A stretch of DNA of 64,000 nt. Origin: an uncultured Tenacibaculum sp. Lineage in GTDB: Bacteria > Bacteroidota > Bacteroidia > Flavobacteriales > Flavobacteriaceae. The DNA lies in contig CANMCD010000004.1 of assembly GCA_947496185.1 (NCBI GenBank), forward strand, positions 1-64,000, read 5' to 3'. How positions within the stretch are numbered: position 1 is the first letter of the stretch; the number at the start of each line of letters is the position of its first letter. Below are positions 31,543 through 39,687 of the stretch, in pieces. The position numbers and the translations under genes were made by a program. The notes under the pieces were generated by a model. The model was not told the DNA's origin, did not search any database, and saw nothing but the letters and a program-made list of their open reading frames with translations.

Positions 31543-31555
31543 GTGGAGACGCCGA
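31543..31555. other. attR core in tmRNA 3' end
   Basis: GTGGAGACGCCGA is the complement of the last bases of tmRNA and equals the attL core. The match with attL also includes AAGGGTTTTT before the core, but with one extra A, so that part comes from the two similar terminators. Confidence 0.8.
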
Positions 31556-31936
31556 GAATCGAACTCGGGTCCAAACAAGCAGCTCAAAGGCTTTCTACAT
31601 ACTTAGTTTTTATATCATTTTCGACTAAAAGCTGACTAAAAACGATCCACTTTTAGCTTATCTTCTAAAATTTCAAAAATCTATCGAAGTACTAAATTTT
31701 CTATGTTTACTTTTACGATGCCCATAAATGAAACGCCGTAAACCAAGGCTTTTCGTGGACATTTAGCTTGTACACCTAGTGTACCGAGGCTTGTATCTTA
31801 CTATAATTCAGATTAAGCAGCTAAAGCGTAATTTTCTTCGCCGTTTAAAAAGTTGAAATAAGTTTAACGAGTTTTCATCTCACTCCTCGGTATGCTTACA
31901 TTTTCACTGACCTTGCTGTCAAAACCAGTCGTCCCC
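31544..31936 (-). ncRNA. ssrA: tmRNA (transfer-messenger RNA)
   Basis: Read leftward, the gene begins GGGGACGACTGGTTTTGACA and ends GGACCCGAGTTCGATTCTCG plus GCGTCTCCA, the T-arm and the acceptor stem that pairs with the 5' GGGGACG. The tag reading frame at 31813-31842 encodes GEENYALAA and a stop, close to other Bacteroidota tags. CCA is not fully encoded. It rescues stalled ribosomes. The 3' end is the integration site of the mobile element, and the sequence stays intact. Confidence 0.95.
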
Positions 31937-32153
31937 AAATATGTCAAAGAATAAATAATAGGAAAATCTTCTATCAACTTTTTTAATCTTAATACACGTC
32001 AAAAACTGAAACAAACATCACTTCTCCACGCAAATTCTCCTAAGGAATGCAAATATAAAAAAATACTATTTGGAAAGTAATTTTAAAAAAACTATTTTCG
32101 TGAGAATTGTTATATATTCAACACTCAACAACTAATCTGTTTAATTTTTATAT

Positions 32154-33359
32154 ATGAAATTTGGTATTTTAAAAGAACGTAAAAATCCTCCTGATAAAAG
32201 AGTCGTGTTTTCACCCAAAAAACTACAAGAACTTCAAAAAAAATATCCAAAAGCAGAAATTATTGTCGAAAGTTCTGATATCCGAATTTTTAAAGATGAA
32301 GAATACATAAAAGCTGGTTTTAAAGTCACTGATACTATTGACAATTGCGATGTGTTACTAGGTGTGAAAGAAGTGCCTGTATCGCATCTAATTCCAAATA
32401 AGAAATATTTCTTTTTTTCTCATACAATAAAAAAGCAACCCTATAACAGGGCACTTTTACAAGCTGTTCTTAAAAACAATATAGAATTGTACGATCACGA
32501 AACCATTGTAAACCCGCAAGGTTTTCGCTTAATTGGTTTTGGGTACTATGCTGGATTAGTAGGAGCTTATAACGGAATTAGAGCTCTCGGCTTAAGAGAA
32601 AAACTCTTTGAATTACCAAACGTCCACACATTATCCGATTTAACCGCTGTAAAAAAAGAACTGGATAAGATTACCCTACCTAATATCAAAATATTACTGT
32701 CAGGATCAGGAAAAGTGGCACAAGGAGCCAAAGAAATTTTAGACCATCTAAACATTAAAGAAATTAGCGACGCCCTATATTTAACTTCAAGTTTTACAGA
32801 ACCTGTTTACTGCTTAGTAGATGTGATGGAATATAATAAACGAACAGATGGAAAAGTAGGAGATAAATTTGAATTCTACAAAGATCCTACTGGATATGAG
32901 AGTAACTTTATGCCTTATGCCAAAGAAACAGACTTTTATATAGCTGGACATTTTTACGGCGATGGTGCTCCTCGTTTTTTTACAGAAAAAGAAGCCCAGC
33001 AGGCAGCATTTCGAATAAAATATATAGCAGATATTTCTTGTGATATTAACGGACCTATCCCTAGTACTATTAGATCTTCTACCATAAAAAATCCTTTTTA
33101 TGGATATCACCCAACAACCCGAAAGGAGATTGAATATAACCATCCTGAAGCTATTACGGTAATGGCAGTTGACAACCTTCCTTGTGAACTACCCAAAGAT
33201 GCCAGTGACGGATTTGGAGCTATGTTTTTAGAACATGTAATTCCTGCTTTTTTTAATGAGGATAAAGATGGTATTTTAGCACGTGCAAAAATTACCGAAA
33301 ACAAACAGCTCACCGAACGTTTTTCATATCTCAAAAATTATGTAAATGGAAGTGAGTAA
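32154..33359 (+). CDS. Saccharopine/alanine dehydrogenase-like NAD(P) oxidoreductase
   Basis: The 401-residue protein starts MKFGILKERKNPPDKRVVFS, the alanine dehydrogenase / lysine-forming saccharopine dehydrogenase N-terminal domain (1-135). A Rossmann part follows (about 160-300; ILLSGSGKVAQGAKEILDHL, GxGxVA type). The C-terminal part returns to the N-terminal fold (PEAITVMAVDNLPCELPKDA). The family oxidises saccharopine or a related amino-acid adduct with NAD; the exact substrate is uncertain. It is the first host gene beyond tmRNA. Confidence 0.8.
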   Translation: MKFGILKERKNPPDKRVVFSPKKLQELQKKYPKAEIIVESSDIRIFKDEEYIKAGFKVTDTIDNCDVLLGVKEVPVSHLIPNKKYFFFSHTIKKQPYNRALLQAVLKNNIELYDHETIVNPQGFRLIGFGYYAGLVGAYNGIRALGLREKLFELPNVHTLSDLTAVKKELDKITLPNIKILLSGSGKVAQGAKEILDHLNIKEISDALYLTSSFTEPVYCLVDVMEYNKRTDGKVGDKFEFYKDPTGYESNFMPYAKETDFYIAGHFYGDGAPRFFTEKEAQQAAFRIKYIADISCDINGPIPSTIRSSTIKNPFYGYHPTTRKEIEYNHPEAITVMAVDNLPCELPKDASDGFGAMFLEHVIPAFFNEDKDGILARAKITENKQLTERFSYLKNYVNGSE

Positions 33360-33374
33360 TAATCGTTTATAATC

Positions 33375-33599
33375 ATGACACCTGACAAACAGTTTTTAAT
33401 TGACACTGCACATATGAAAATGCCTTTTGGAAAATACAAAAACACCTTACTTATAGACATACCCGAATATTATTTAGTGTGGTACAAAAACAAAGGGTTC
33501 CCCAGTGGAAAATTAGGAAAAATGATGGGGTTAGTATACGAACTTAAACTTAATGGTTTGGAAGATCTATTACGAAAAATTAGAAATAATTCATTGTGA
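33375..33599 (+). CDS. DUF3820 family protein
   Basis: The 74-residue protein has the family core HMKMPFGKYKNTLLIDIPEY followed by YLVWYKNKGFPSGKLGKMM. DUF3820 proteins are small putative regulators or nuclease-associated domains of unclear activity. It lies 15 bp after the dehydrogenase gene and overlaps the next gene by 4 bp. Confidence 0.82.
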   Translation: MTPDKQFLIDTAHMKMPFGKYKNTLLIDIPEYYLVWYKNKGFPSGKLGKMMGLVYELKLNGLEDLLRKIRNNSL

Positions 33600-33949
33600 A
33601 ACCAGCAGAAGCATATATACTACGAGCAAAAGAGCCTTTAAAATCAATATTAATGCACGTTAGTATTTTAATTGAAAGCCATTTTAAAGAGGCTGAACTA
33701 AAATTCAAATGGAAAATCCCATTTTATTACCTTAATAATAATCCCTTGTGTTACCTTAACGCTACCAACAAAGGCTATGTTGATGTTGGTTTTTATTTAC
33801 ATACAAATCTTAGTAGATACAACCAATATTTAGTCAAAGAAAAACGAAAACTAGTTAGGTCTTTACGTTATTATCATCCCGAAGAAATAGACAAAAAAAT
33901 TATAATTGCAGTACTAACGGAAGCTTATCAAATTAAAAACAACCAATAA
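33596..33949 (+). CDS. DUF1801-like protein, GTG start
   Basis: The 117-residue protein fits the DUF1801 (YdhG-like) fold: KPLKSILMHVSILI-like helix, then LKFKWKIPFYYLNNNPLCYL and GYVDVGFYLHTNL. The start is GTG overlapping the previous stop (GTGA), which supports translational coupling. Function unknown. Confidence 0.75.
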   Translation: MKPAEAYILRAKEPLKSILMHVSILIESHFKEAELKFKWKIPFYYLNNNPLCYLNATNKGYVDVGFYLHTNLSRYNQYLVKEKRKLVRSLRYYHPEEIDKKIIIAVLTEAYQIKNNQ

Positions 33950-33971
33950 ACATATCTTTAGAAGGTCACTA

Positions 33972-34925
33972 CTACACCAGCTTAAACTCTACGCAAACCT
34001 CTCCATCAATTACTAAAAACAGTTTTTTACATCTCGATGAAGGAGTTACCTCTACATAAGCGATATTATTTTTATAATGTATTTTTGGTTTTTTTGCAAA
34101 TCTATAACCACTTAACCCACATAACACCCTTTGATTTACACTTAAATTCTCAATTTTAAGCACCAAGGGCTTTTCCTTTACTCTTTTAATAACACCAGAA
34201 ACAGGAGGGATTAGCCGTAATTTGGTACGTAAAAATTCAGGAGTATAAATAGGCTGGTTGTAAAATTCTTTCTTAGTAATCTTTTTACCAAACTTCCACC
34301 GATCATCCTCTGGATAATGTGTCTTAAAATAGCTTTCTCTAGGAATGTCATAATAATAGCCATTAAAACTCTGCTGCCATCGTCCATTGATTACAGCTCC
34401 AGCAGCCCAAGTAGCATCCATAACTACCCATTTATTATCTATCTTAACTACATTCCAAGCGTGGTTAGCAGCTGTATAACTTTTACCTATATCTTGAATT
34501 GAATTTCTGACGTACCCTTTAACGATATGATTTTCGAAGTCTAAATAATTAAAAACCTTGGCTAACGTCTGAGAGTACCCCTCACAAACAGCTTTTCTTG
34601 TAGTAAGTGTTTCTTGAACAATACTATCTCTTATTGCTCTAAGCTTATAAAGTCGTTCTGCATCGCTTTTATAATGAAAACGAATCATTTTAGGGTTCGG
34701 ATTCTGCGCCTCAGACATATTATACTTTATAGTACTAGCTACCCAATAAAATACAGCCTTAATTTGATCTTCTTTAGATTGAAAATCTTGCTGGACTTCA
34801 CAAGCTAATTCTTCAGCTTCCAGTTCTTTAGAGTATGTATCTACTTTAGTCTTTAGTCCTTCAAAATCTTGAGCACTGACACTAAAGGATATTAATATGA
34901 TAATAACACAAAAAAGTCGTCTCAT
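33972..34925 (-). CDS. Transglutaminase-like secreted protein
   Basis: From ATG at 34925 a signal peptide (MRRLFCVIIILISFSVSAQ) precedes a transglutaminase core with the Cys-His-Asp triad: TTRKAVCEGYSQTLAKV, AANHAWNVVKIDNKWVVMDA. The frame is open ten codons further upstream, but the signal peptide starts at 34925. The C-terminal 110 residues are beta-rich and may be an Ig-like domain. Such proteins are cysteine peptidase-like enzymes acting outside the cytoplasm. It converges with the DUF1801 gene with only 22 bp between. Confidence 0.82.
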   Translation of the reverse strand: MRRLFCVIIILISFSVSAQDFEGLKTKVDTYSKELEAEELACEVQQDFQSKEDQIKAVFYWVASTIKYNMSEAQNPNPKMIRFHYKSDAERLYKLRAIRDSIVQETLTTRKAVCEGYSQTLAKVFNYLDFENHIVKGYVRNSIQDIGKSYTAANHAWNVVKIDNKWVVMDATWAAGAVINGRWQQSFNGYYYDIPRESYFKTHYPEDDRWKFGKKITKKEFYNQPIYTPEFLRTKLRLIPPVSGVIKRVKEKPLVLKIENLSVNQRVLCGLSGYRFAKKPKIHYKNNIAYVEVTPSSRCKKLFLVIDGEVCVEFKLV

Positions 34926-34983
34926 GGTTAATGTGGGGTTTTGATACCAATTCAACTACATCAGTAAAACAAAAATTATATGC

Positions 34984-35802
34984 CTATAAATTTACAATAG
35001 TTTTTCTAATGGCAACCAAATTTGTCAATAAACGCTCTAAATTATCCAATTTTAACATATTTGCCCCATCACTTTTTGCATTTACAGGGTCAAAATGCGT
35101 CTCGATAAACAATCCATCTACCTGATTCACTACACCAGCTCTAGCAATGGTTTCAATCATTTCGGGCCTACCCCCAGTTACACCAATACTTTGGTTGGGT
35201 TGTTGCAAAGAATGTGTTACATCCAAAATCGTAGGTGCCACAGCTCTCATGGTAGGGATACCTCTAAAATCAACAATCATATCTTGGTAACCAAACATAG
35301 TACCTCTGTCTGTTATCCACGCTTTCTCATTCCCTGAATCATGTACTTTTTTTACAGCATGTTGCATTGCTTCAGGACTCATAAATTGTCCTTTTTTCAA
35401 GTTGACAACCTTTCCTGTTTTGGCCGCAGCGACAACCAAATCCGTTTGTCTAACTAGAAATGCAGGTATTTGCAATACATCAACATATTCAGCTACTCTT
35501 GCTGCATCGTCGCTTTCATGAATATCGGTTACCGTTGGCACATTAAATGTTTCAGAAACCTTACGCAATATCTTTAACGCCTTTTCATCACCTATACCAG
35601 TAAAACTATCTACCCTACTTCTATTCGCTTTTTTAAAACTTCCTTTAAAAACATAAGGAATCTTTAACTTATCAGTAATGGCAACGACTTTTTCAGCAAT
35701 TCGTAACGCCATTTCTTCCCCTTCAATAGCACAAGGGCCTGCCAATAAGAAAAAATTATTAGCATCAATATGATTTATATTTTGAATTTTTGACAAATGC
35801 AT
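34984..35802 (-). CDS. kdsA: 3-deoxy-8-phosphooctulonate (KDO-8P) synthase
   Basis: The 272-residue TIM-barrel enzyme shows LLAGPCAIEGEEMALRIAEK, YVFKGSFKKANRSRVDSFTG, TDIHESDD, DVLQIPAFLVRQTDL, and SIGVTGGRPEMIETIARAGV. It joins phosphoenolpyruvate and arabinose 5-phosphate for lipopolysaccharide core synthesis. Length and motifs are normal. Read leftward two -7 boxes lie upstream (TATTTTTG at 35822-35829 and TAAATTTG at 35807-35814). Confidence 0.95.
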   Translation of the reverse strand: MHLSKIQNINHIDANNFFLLAGPCAIEGEEMALRIAEKVVAITDKLKIPYVFKGSFKKANRSRVDSFTGIGDEKALKILRKVSETFNVPTVTDIHESDDAARVAEYVDVLQIPAFLVRQTDLVVAAAKTGKVVNLKKGQFMSPEAMQHAVKKVHDSGNEKAWITDRGTMFGYQDMIVDFRGIPTMRAVAPTILDVTHSLQQPNQSIGVTGGRPEMIETIARAGVVNQVDGLFIETHFDPVNAKSDGANMLKLDNLERLLTNLVAIRKTIVNL

Positions 35803-35872
35803 ACTTCAAATTTATTTTTGGCAAAAATAAGAAATATTATTAGCTATCTTTAAGCCTTAAATTTAAAAGCAA

Positions 35873-36865
35873 ATGAATCGTAAACTCATACTTTACCTAG
35901 GACTATTTCTACTATTTTTATCATGCAATCAGGCAAAAGTTACTAAAAAGACTAAAAAAGAAAACACTGTTTCTACAAAAAATAAAATCGCTTCTTTATT
36001 AGTTAGTAAAGAAACTATTAAAAAACATTTATACACCCTTGCTTCTGATGAAATGGAAGGCAGAAAGCCAGGTACGAAGGGAATGGAAAAAGCTACCCAA
36101 TATATCGAAAATGAGTATAAAAGAATTGGTTTAACTACCTTCAAGAACCTTACTAGCTACCGTCAAAACTTTGAACATCAATCTATCCAAATGAGCAATA
36201 TTATTGGGGTATTAGAAGGTAAATCTAAAAAAAATGAATTCGTTATTGTCTCAGCACATCATGATCATCTTGGTATGAAAGAAAGCGGTGAAGGAGACCT
36301 AATCTTTAACGGAGCAAATGATGATGCTTCTGGAGTTACAGGGGTTTTAGCGCTCGCAGAACACTATGCAAAGAAAGGGGATAATGAACGTAGTATTGTT
36401 TTTGTTTGTTTTACTGCCGAAGAAATTGGACTTATAGGTTCTAAATACTTTGGAAAAGGTATAAATCAAGAAGAATTTATTGCTGGTATCAATTTAGAGT
36501 TGATAGCCAAAGAACCCAAAACAGGTCCAAAATCTGCTTGGCTAACGGGGTTTAACCGTTCTAATTTTGGAAAAATAATTCAAAAAAACCTTGAGGGAAC
36601 AGGCTATAAGCTATATCCAGACCCCTACCCGAAATTTGACCTATTCTTTAGATCTGATAATGCTTCTTTAGCTAGACTAGGCGTACCTTCTCACACTTTT
36701 TCAACAACTCCAATTGATGTAGATACACATTACCATAAGGTTTCAGATGAAGCGAACACTCTAAGTATTGATGTATTGTCAGAAACCATTAAAGCAGTTG
36801 CAAAAGGAACAGAAAGTATTATTAACGGAACTGACACACCTACTAGAGTCAACTTAAAAAAATAA
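35873..36865 (+). CDS. M28-family zinc aminopeptidase, lipoprotein
   Basis: A lipoprotein signal (LILYLGLFLLFLSC) is followed by a prodomain-like part and the M28 domain with zinc ligands in HHDHLG, NGANDDASG, FTAEEIGLIGS, INLELIAKE and a final His in DTHYHKVSDE. The usual Asp of N-L-D in this family is Glu here. It should be an exported aminopeptidase. It is divergent from kdsA. Confidence 0.87.
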   Translation: MNRKLILYLGLFLLFLSCNQAKVTKKTKKENTVSTKNKIASLLVSKETIKKHLYTLASDEMEGRKPGTKGMEKATQYIENEYKRIGLTTFKNLTSYRQNFEHQSIQMSNIIGVLEGKSKKNEFVIVSAHHDHLGMKESGEGDLIFNGANDDASGVTGVLALAEHYAKKGDNERSIVFVCFTAEEIGLIGSKYFGKGINQEEFIAGINLELIAKEPKTGPKSAWLTGFNRSNFGKIIQKNLEGTGYKLYPDPYPKFDLFFRSDNASLARLGVPSHTFSTTPIDVDTHYHKVSDEANTLSIDVLSETIKAVAKGTESIINGTDTPTRVNLKK

Positions 36866-37191
36866 AGGTTAGGATAACTTTTTAGTAAACGTTTCTAACA
36901 ATAAAATTAGACCGAATTTGAGTATTATAAAACTCTCTTTCGGTTTTTTTATACCAGAGTTTTGTTTTTCAAAACAGCTATTTATTCTTTCTTTCAAGTG
37001 TTAAAATCCAAGCAAAATAAATTAAAAATAATCTAATACAATGTATTATCTATTTTTTTTGTCTAAAAAAACATTAAACTCAATTTTGATAAATATTTAT
37101 TTTTTCAACACATAAACCCCATTCAGACCGTATTTATTGAGTCATTAATTAATATTTTCGTAATATTTTAACTAAAACAACCCTATATATT
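36866..37191 (+). terminator. Intergenic region with terminator of the M28 gene
   Basis: ACCGAA (36911-36916) pairs with TTCGGT (36939-36944), followed by eight T. The rest of this 326-bp gap is very AT-rich and holds the promoter region of the S8 peptidase; I see no gene in it. Confidence 0.7.
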
Positions 37192-38685
37192 ATGAAAAAA
37201 CTAATTTTAAGTTTAGGTGTATTGACTGCCCTAGTCTCATGTAATTCAAATGACTCCGTCGATATCAAAAAACAGGAGCAAGAACAAAAACAACAAGAAC
37301 TACTATCTACTGCTCAAATAAATACTATTATAGAAAAGTCTATTAAAGATAGTGGTGATTTTATTTGGTCAGACCAAAATGCACATGTAATTTGGAGTGC
37401 ACTCTCATACAGCGAAAACCTTCTAACGATAGGATACGGTTCATCAAAAGAACATATCGAAAGAGGTAGAAATTCTCAGAACATTAAAAACCAACTACTT
37501 TCTTTAATAAATAATGAAGAAAAAAGAAGTGTTCAAAAAAGTCAAGGATTTCACGCTAACGAGGACATCAACGTGATGGATGTTAAAATCTCTAAAAAAG
37601 AAACCTTAGAAATCTTATTGAAAGATTCTAGAGTACGTTATATTGAACCTGCAAATTACATTTTTAACAAGGCCAATGGAAGAGGTGTTAGCTCTGCGAA
37701 GGGATGCGGGTATTCTCAAAGCTCTTTAAACAGAAATGATTATCGTACTGTTACACCAGGAGCAAGGGTACCTTGGACATTTGACCGTCACAAAATACCT
37801 CAAGCATGGCAATATAGTACAGGAAAAGGAATAACTGTAGCCATCGTTGATACGGGATTATCTCCAGATCAAAAATGGTTAAATCAATATTTTAACGACG
37901 GACATTCTTCTGGAAGAACCGTTCAAAAGTACGGCACATTTGTAGATTCAATTTTTCCTTGGTCAGACAATTATGATGGTGTTGATGATAAGTGTGGTCA
38001 TGGAACTTCTATGGCGGCAGTTGCTACAGCTCCTAGGAACAATGACAACCTGCCTGTAGGAGTGGCTTACAATGCAAACCTTGTTAGTTATCGAGCTGTA
38101 GAAAACGTAGTAATCAATGACTATCACGAAAAAAGAGGGGTTTCAGAAGCCTTAACCGCTTTGGGAAAAAGAAGCGATGTAAAGGTAATTTCTATGTCTA
38201 TAGGATACCCTTTTAGTATTGGAAAAGTTAAAGATGCTGTAAAGTTTGCTTACAATAAAGGCAAGATGATCATTGCTGCTGGAGGTACTTCTACTTCTTT
38301 CACATCATGGGTAGGTGTTATCTTTCCTGCTTCAATGAAAGAAACGGTAGCTGTAACAGGCGTAAAAGAAGGTAATAACTACGACACCTGTGATATTTGT
38401 CATAACGGTAAAGAAATTGATTTTACAATTCAAATGCAACGCAGCAACAGTACAAAAAACAAAATACCAGTATTAAGTTACTACAATGGTAAAGAAGACT
38501 ACGAAGGTGGTTCTTCTATTGCAACTGCTACAACTGCAGGTATAGCTGCATTAGTTTGGGCAAAAAACCCTAACTGGACTAGAGATCAAGTACTATTAAA
38601 AATGAAAAAAGCATCGGATTTTTACCCTACTAAAAATGCAAAGTATGGTCATGGAAACATTAATGCTTTAAAAGCAGTACAATAA
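37192..38685 (+). CDS. S8 (subtilisin-like) serine peptidase, lipoprotein
   Basis: A lipoprotein signal (LILSLGVLTALVSC) precedes an I9-like propeptide (about residues 30-160) and the S8 domain with Asp220 (VAIVDTGLS), His270 (CGHGTSMA) and Ser442 (GGSSIATA). The usual GTSMATP motif is changed to GSSIATA. A CDICHNG insertion lies at about 402. It is an exported protease with a normal triad. A strong terminator follows at 38750. Confidence 0.9.
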   Translation: MKKLILSLGVLTALVSCNSNDSVDIKKQEQEQKQQELLSTAQINTIIEKSIKDSGDFIWSDQNAHVIWSALSYSENLLTIGYGSSKEHIERGRNSQNIKNQLLSLINNEEKRSVQKSQGFHANEDINVMDVKISKKETLEILLKDSRVRYIEPANYIFNKANGRGVSSAKGCGYSQSSLNRNDYRTVTPGARVPWTFDRHKIPQAWQYSTGKGITVAIVDTGLSPDQKWLNQYFNDGHSSGRTVQKYGTFVDSIFPWSDNYDGVDDKCGHGTSMAAVATAPRNNDNLPVGVAYNANLVSYRAVENVVINDYHEKRGVSEALTALGKRSDVKVISMSIGYPFSIGKVKDAVKFAYNKGKMIIAAGGTSTSFTSWVGVIFPASMKETVAVTGVKEGNNYDTCDICHNGKEIDFTIQMQRSNSTKNKIPVLSYYNGKEDYEGGSSIATATTAGIAALVWAKNPNWTRDQVLLKMKKASDFYPTKNAKYGHGNINALKAVQ

Positions 38686-38749
38686 TCATTATTACCGGTA
38701 GTACTAAACAATACTTTAAGATAAAATCTTAAAATAAATACAATAAATC

Positions 38750-38786
38750 AAGGTTGTCTAGAAATTCTTTTTTAGACAACCTTTTT
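38750..38786 (+). terminator. Terminator of the S8 peptidase gene
   Basis: AAGGTTGTCTA (38750-38760) pairs with TAGACAACCTT (38773-38783), then a T-run to 38786. Confidence 0.85.
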
Positions 38787-38828
38787 GGTATTGTTTTTGC
38801 CCGAAATTACTTGTAAAATATATATTCA

Positions 38829-39347
38829 ATGAACAAACTAAAATTCCTATTAATTCTTTTATGCATAGGATGTTCTGGAGCAAGAGTAGCCTACGACTAT
38901 GATTCCAATACTAATTTTAAGGAATATAAATCTTTTAAATTTTTTGAAGATACAGGTAAAGGGTTTAATGATCTAGACATAAAAAGGCTCACTAGTGAAA
39001 TAAGCAGACAGTTAACATTAAAAAACATAAAACCATCAGACACCCCTGATATGTTCATAAATTTTTTCTCTGAAAAAAGACCCGCAGAGAAGGATAACTT
39101 TTTAGGTATTGGTATTGGTACTGGTAGTGGCATTTTTGACATTGGTGTTTCTGGTGACATCCCTTTAGGAAGTAGAGAAATACGACAAACAATTACGATA
39201 GATTTTGTTGATGCAGAAACTAATAGTTTGATTTGGCAAGGCACCGTTTCGACCAACATTAAAGAACCATTAACTCCTAGTCAAAAGGAAGTATACTTTT
39301 CAAAAGTTTTGAATAAAGCATTTAACAAATATCCACCAAACAAATAA
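38829..39347 (+). CDS. DUF4136 lipoprotein
   Basis: Lipoprotein signal (FLLILLCIGC), then the DUF4136 pattern: VAYDYDSNTNFKEYKSFKFF, a middle PDMFINFFSEKR, and a Gly-rich stretch followed by RQTITIDFVDAETNSLIWQG. The 172-residue length is normal. The family is exported and of unknown function. Confidence 0.85.
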   Translation: MNKLKFLLILLCIGCSGARVAYDYDSNTNFKEYKSFKFFEDTGKGFNDLDIKRLTSEISRQLTLKNIKPSDTPDMFINFFSEKRPAEKDNFLGIGIGTGSGIFDIGVSGDIPLGSREIRQTITIDFVDAETNSLIWQGTVSTNIKEPLTPSQKEVYFSKVLNKAFNKYPPNK

Positions 39348-39463
39348 AATTAGCCTTTCCTACAAACAACCTAAAATAATATAACCTGTTTAATATATGA
39401 TTTACTCTTAATTTTAGTAGAAAAAAACCTAAATTAATAACACAATATAAACCTCATAAAAAA

Positions 39464-39490
39464 AACCGTATAACGTTATCTTATACGGTT
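39464..39490. terminator. Bidirectional terminator between DUF4136 and DUF349 genes
   Basis: AACCGTATAA (39464-39473) pairs with TTATACGGTT (39481-39490), flanked by A-runs to the left and CTCTTTTTAT to the right. It sits directly before the repeat element at 39501. Confidence 0.8.
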
Positions 39491-39500
39491 CTCTTTTTAT

Positions 39501-39661
39501 TGAACTCATCTTGACTTTTTCTATTCCCTAAAAAATAGCTGAAATTCGCCCATATTTTGTTACTTTTTTATTCATAGCGCTGCTATGACTTTCAAAAAGT
39601 GCCTCGTCTGATCAAATTTCAACTCATTTTCGGTTAAAAACAATAAGTCAAGATGAGTTCA
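39501..39661 (+). repeat. MITE-like repeat, copy 1
   Basis: The element starts TGAACTCATCTTGAC and ends with its complement GTCAAGATGAGTTCA, a 15-bp terminal inverted repeat. A second copy lies inverted at 52729-52888 and differs at only a few positions. There is no ORF or transposase inside. It lies in the gap between convergent genes. Confidence 0.8.
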
Positions 39662-39687
39662 TTTAATAAACAAATAATTTTGTTCTT

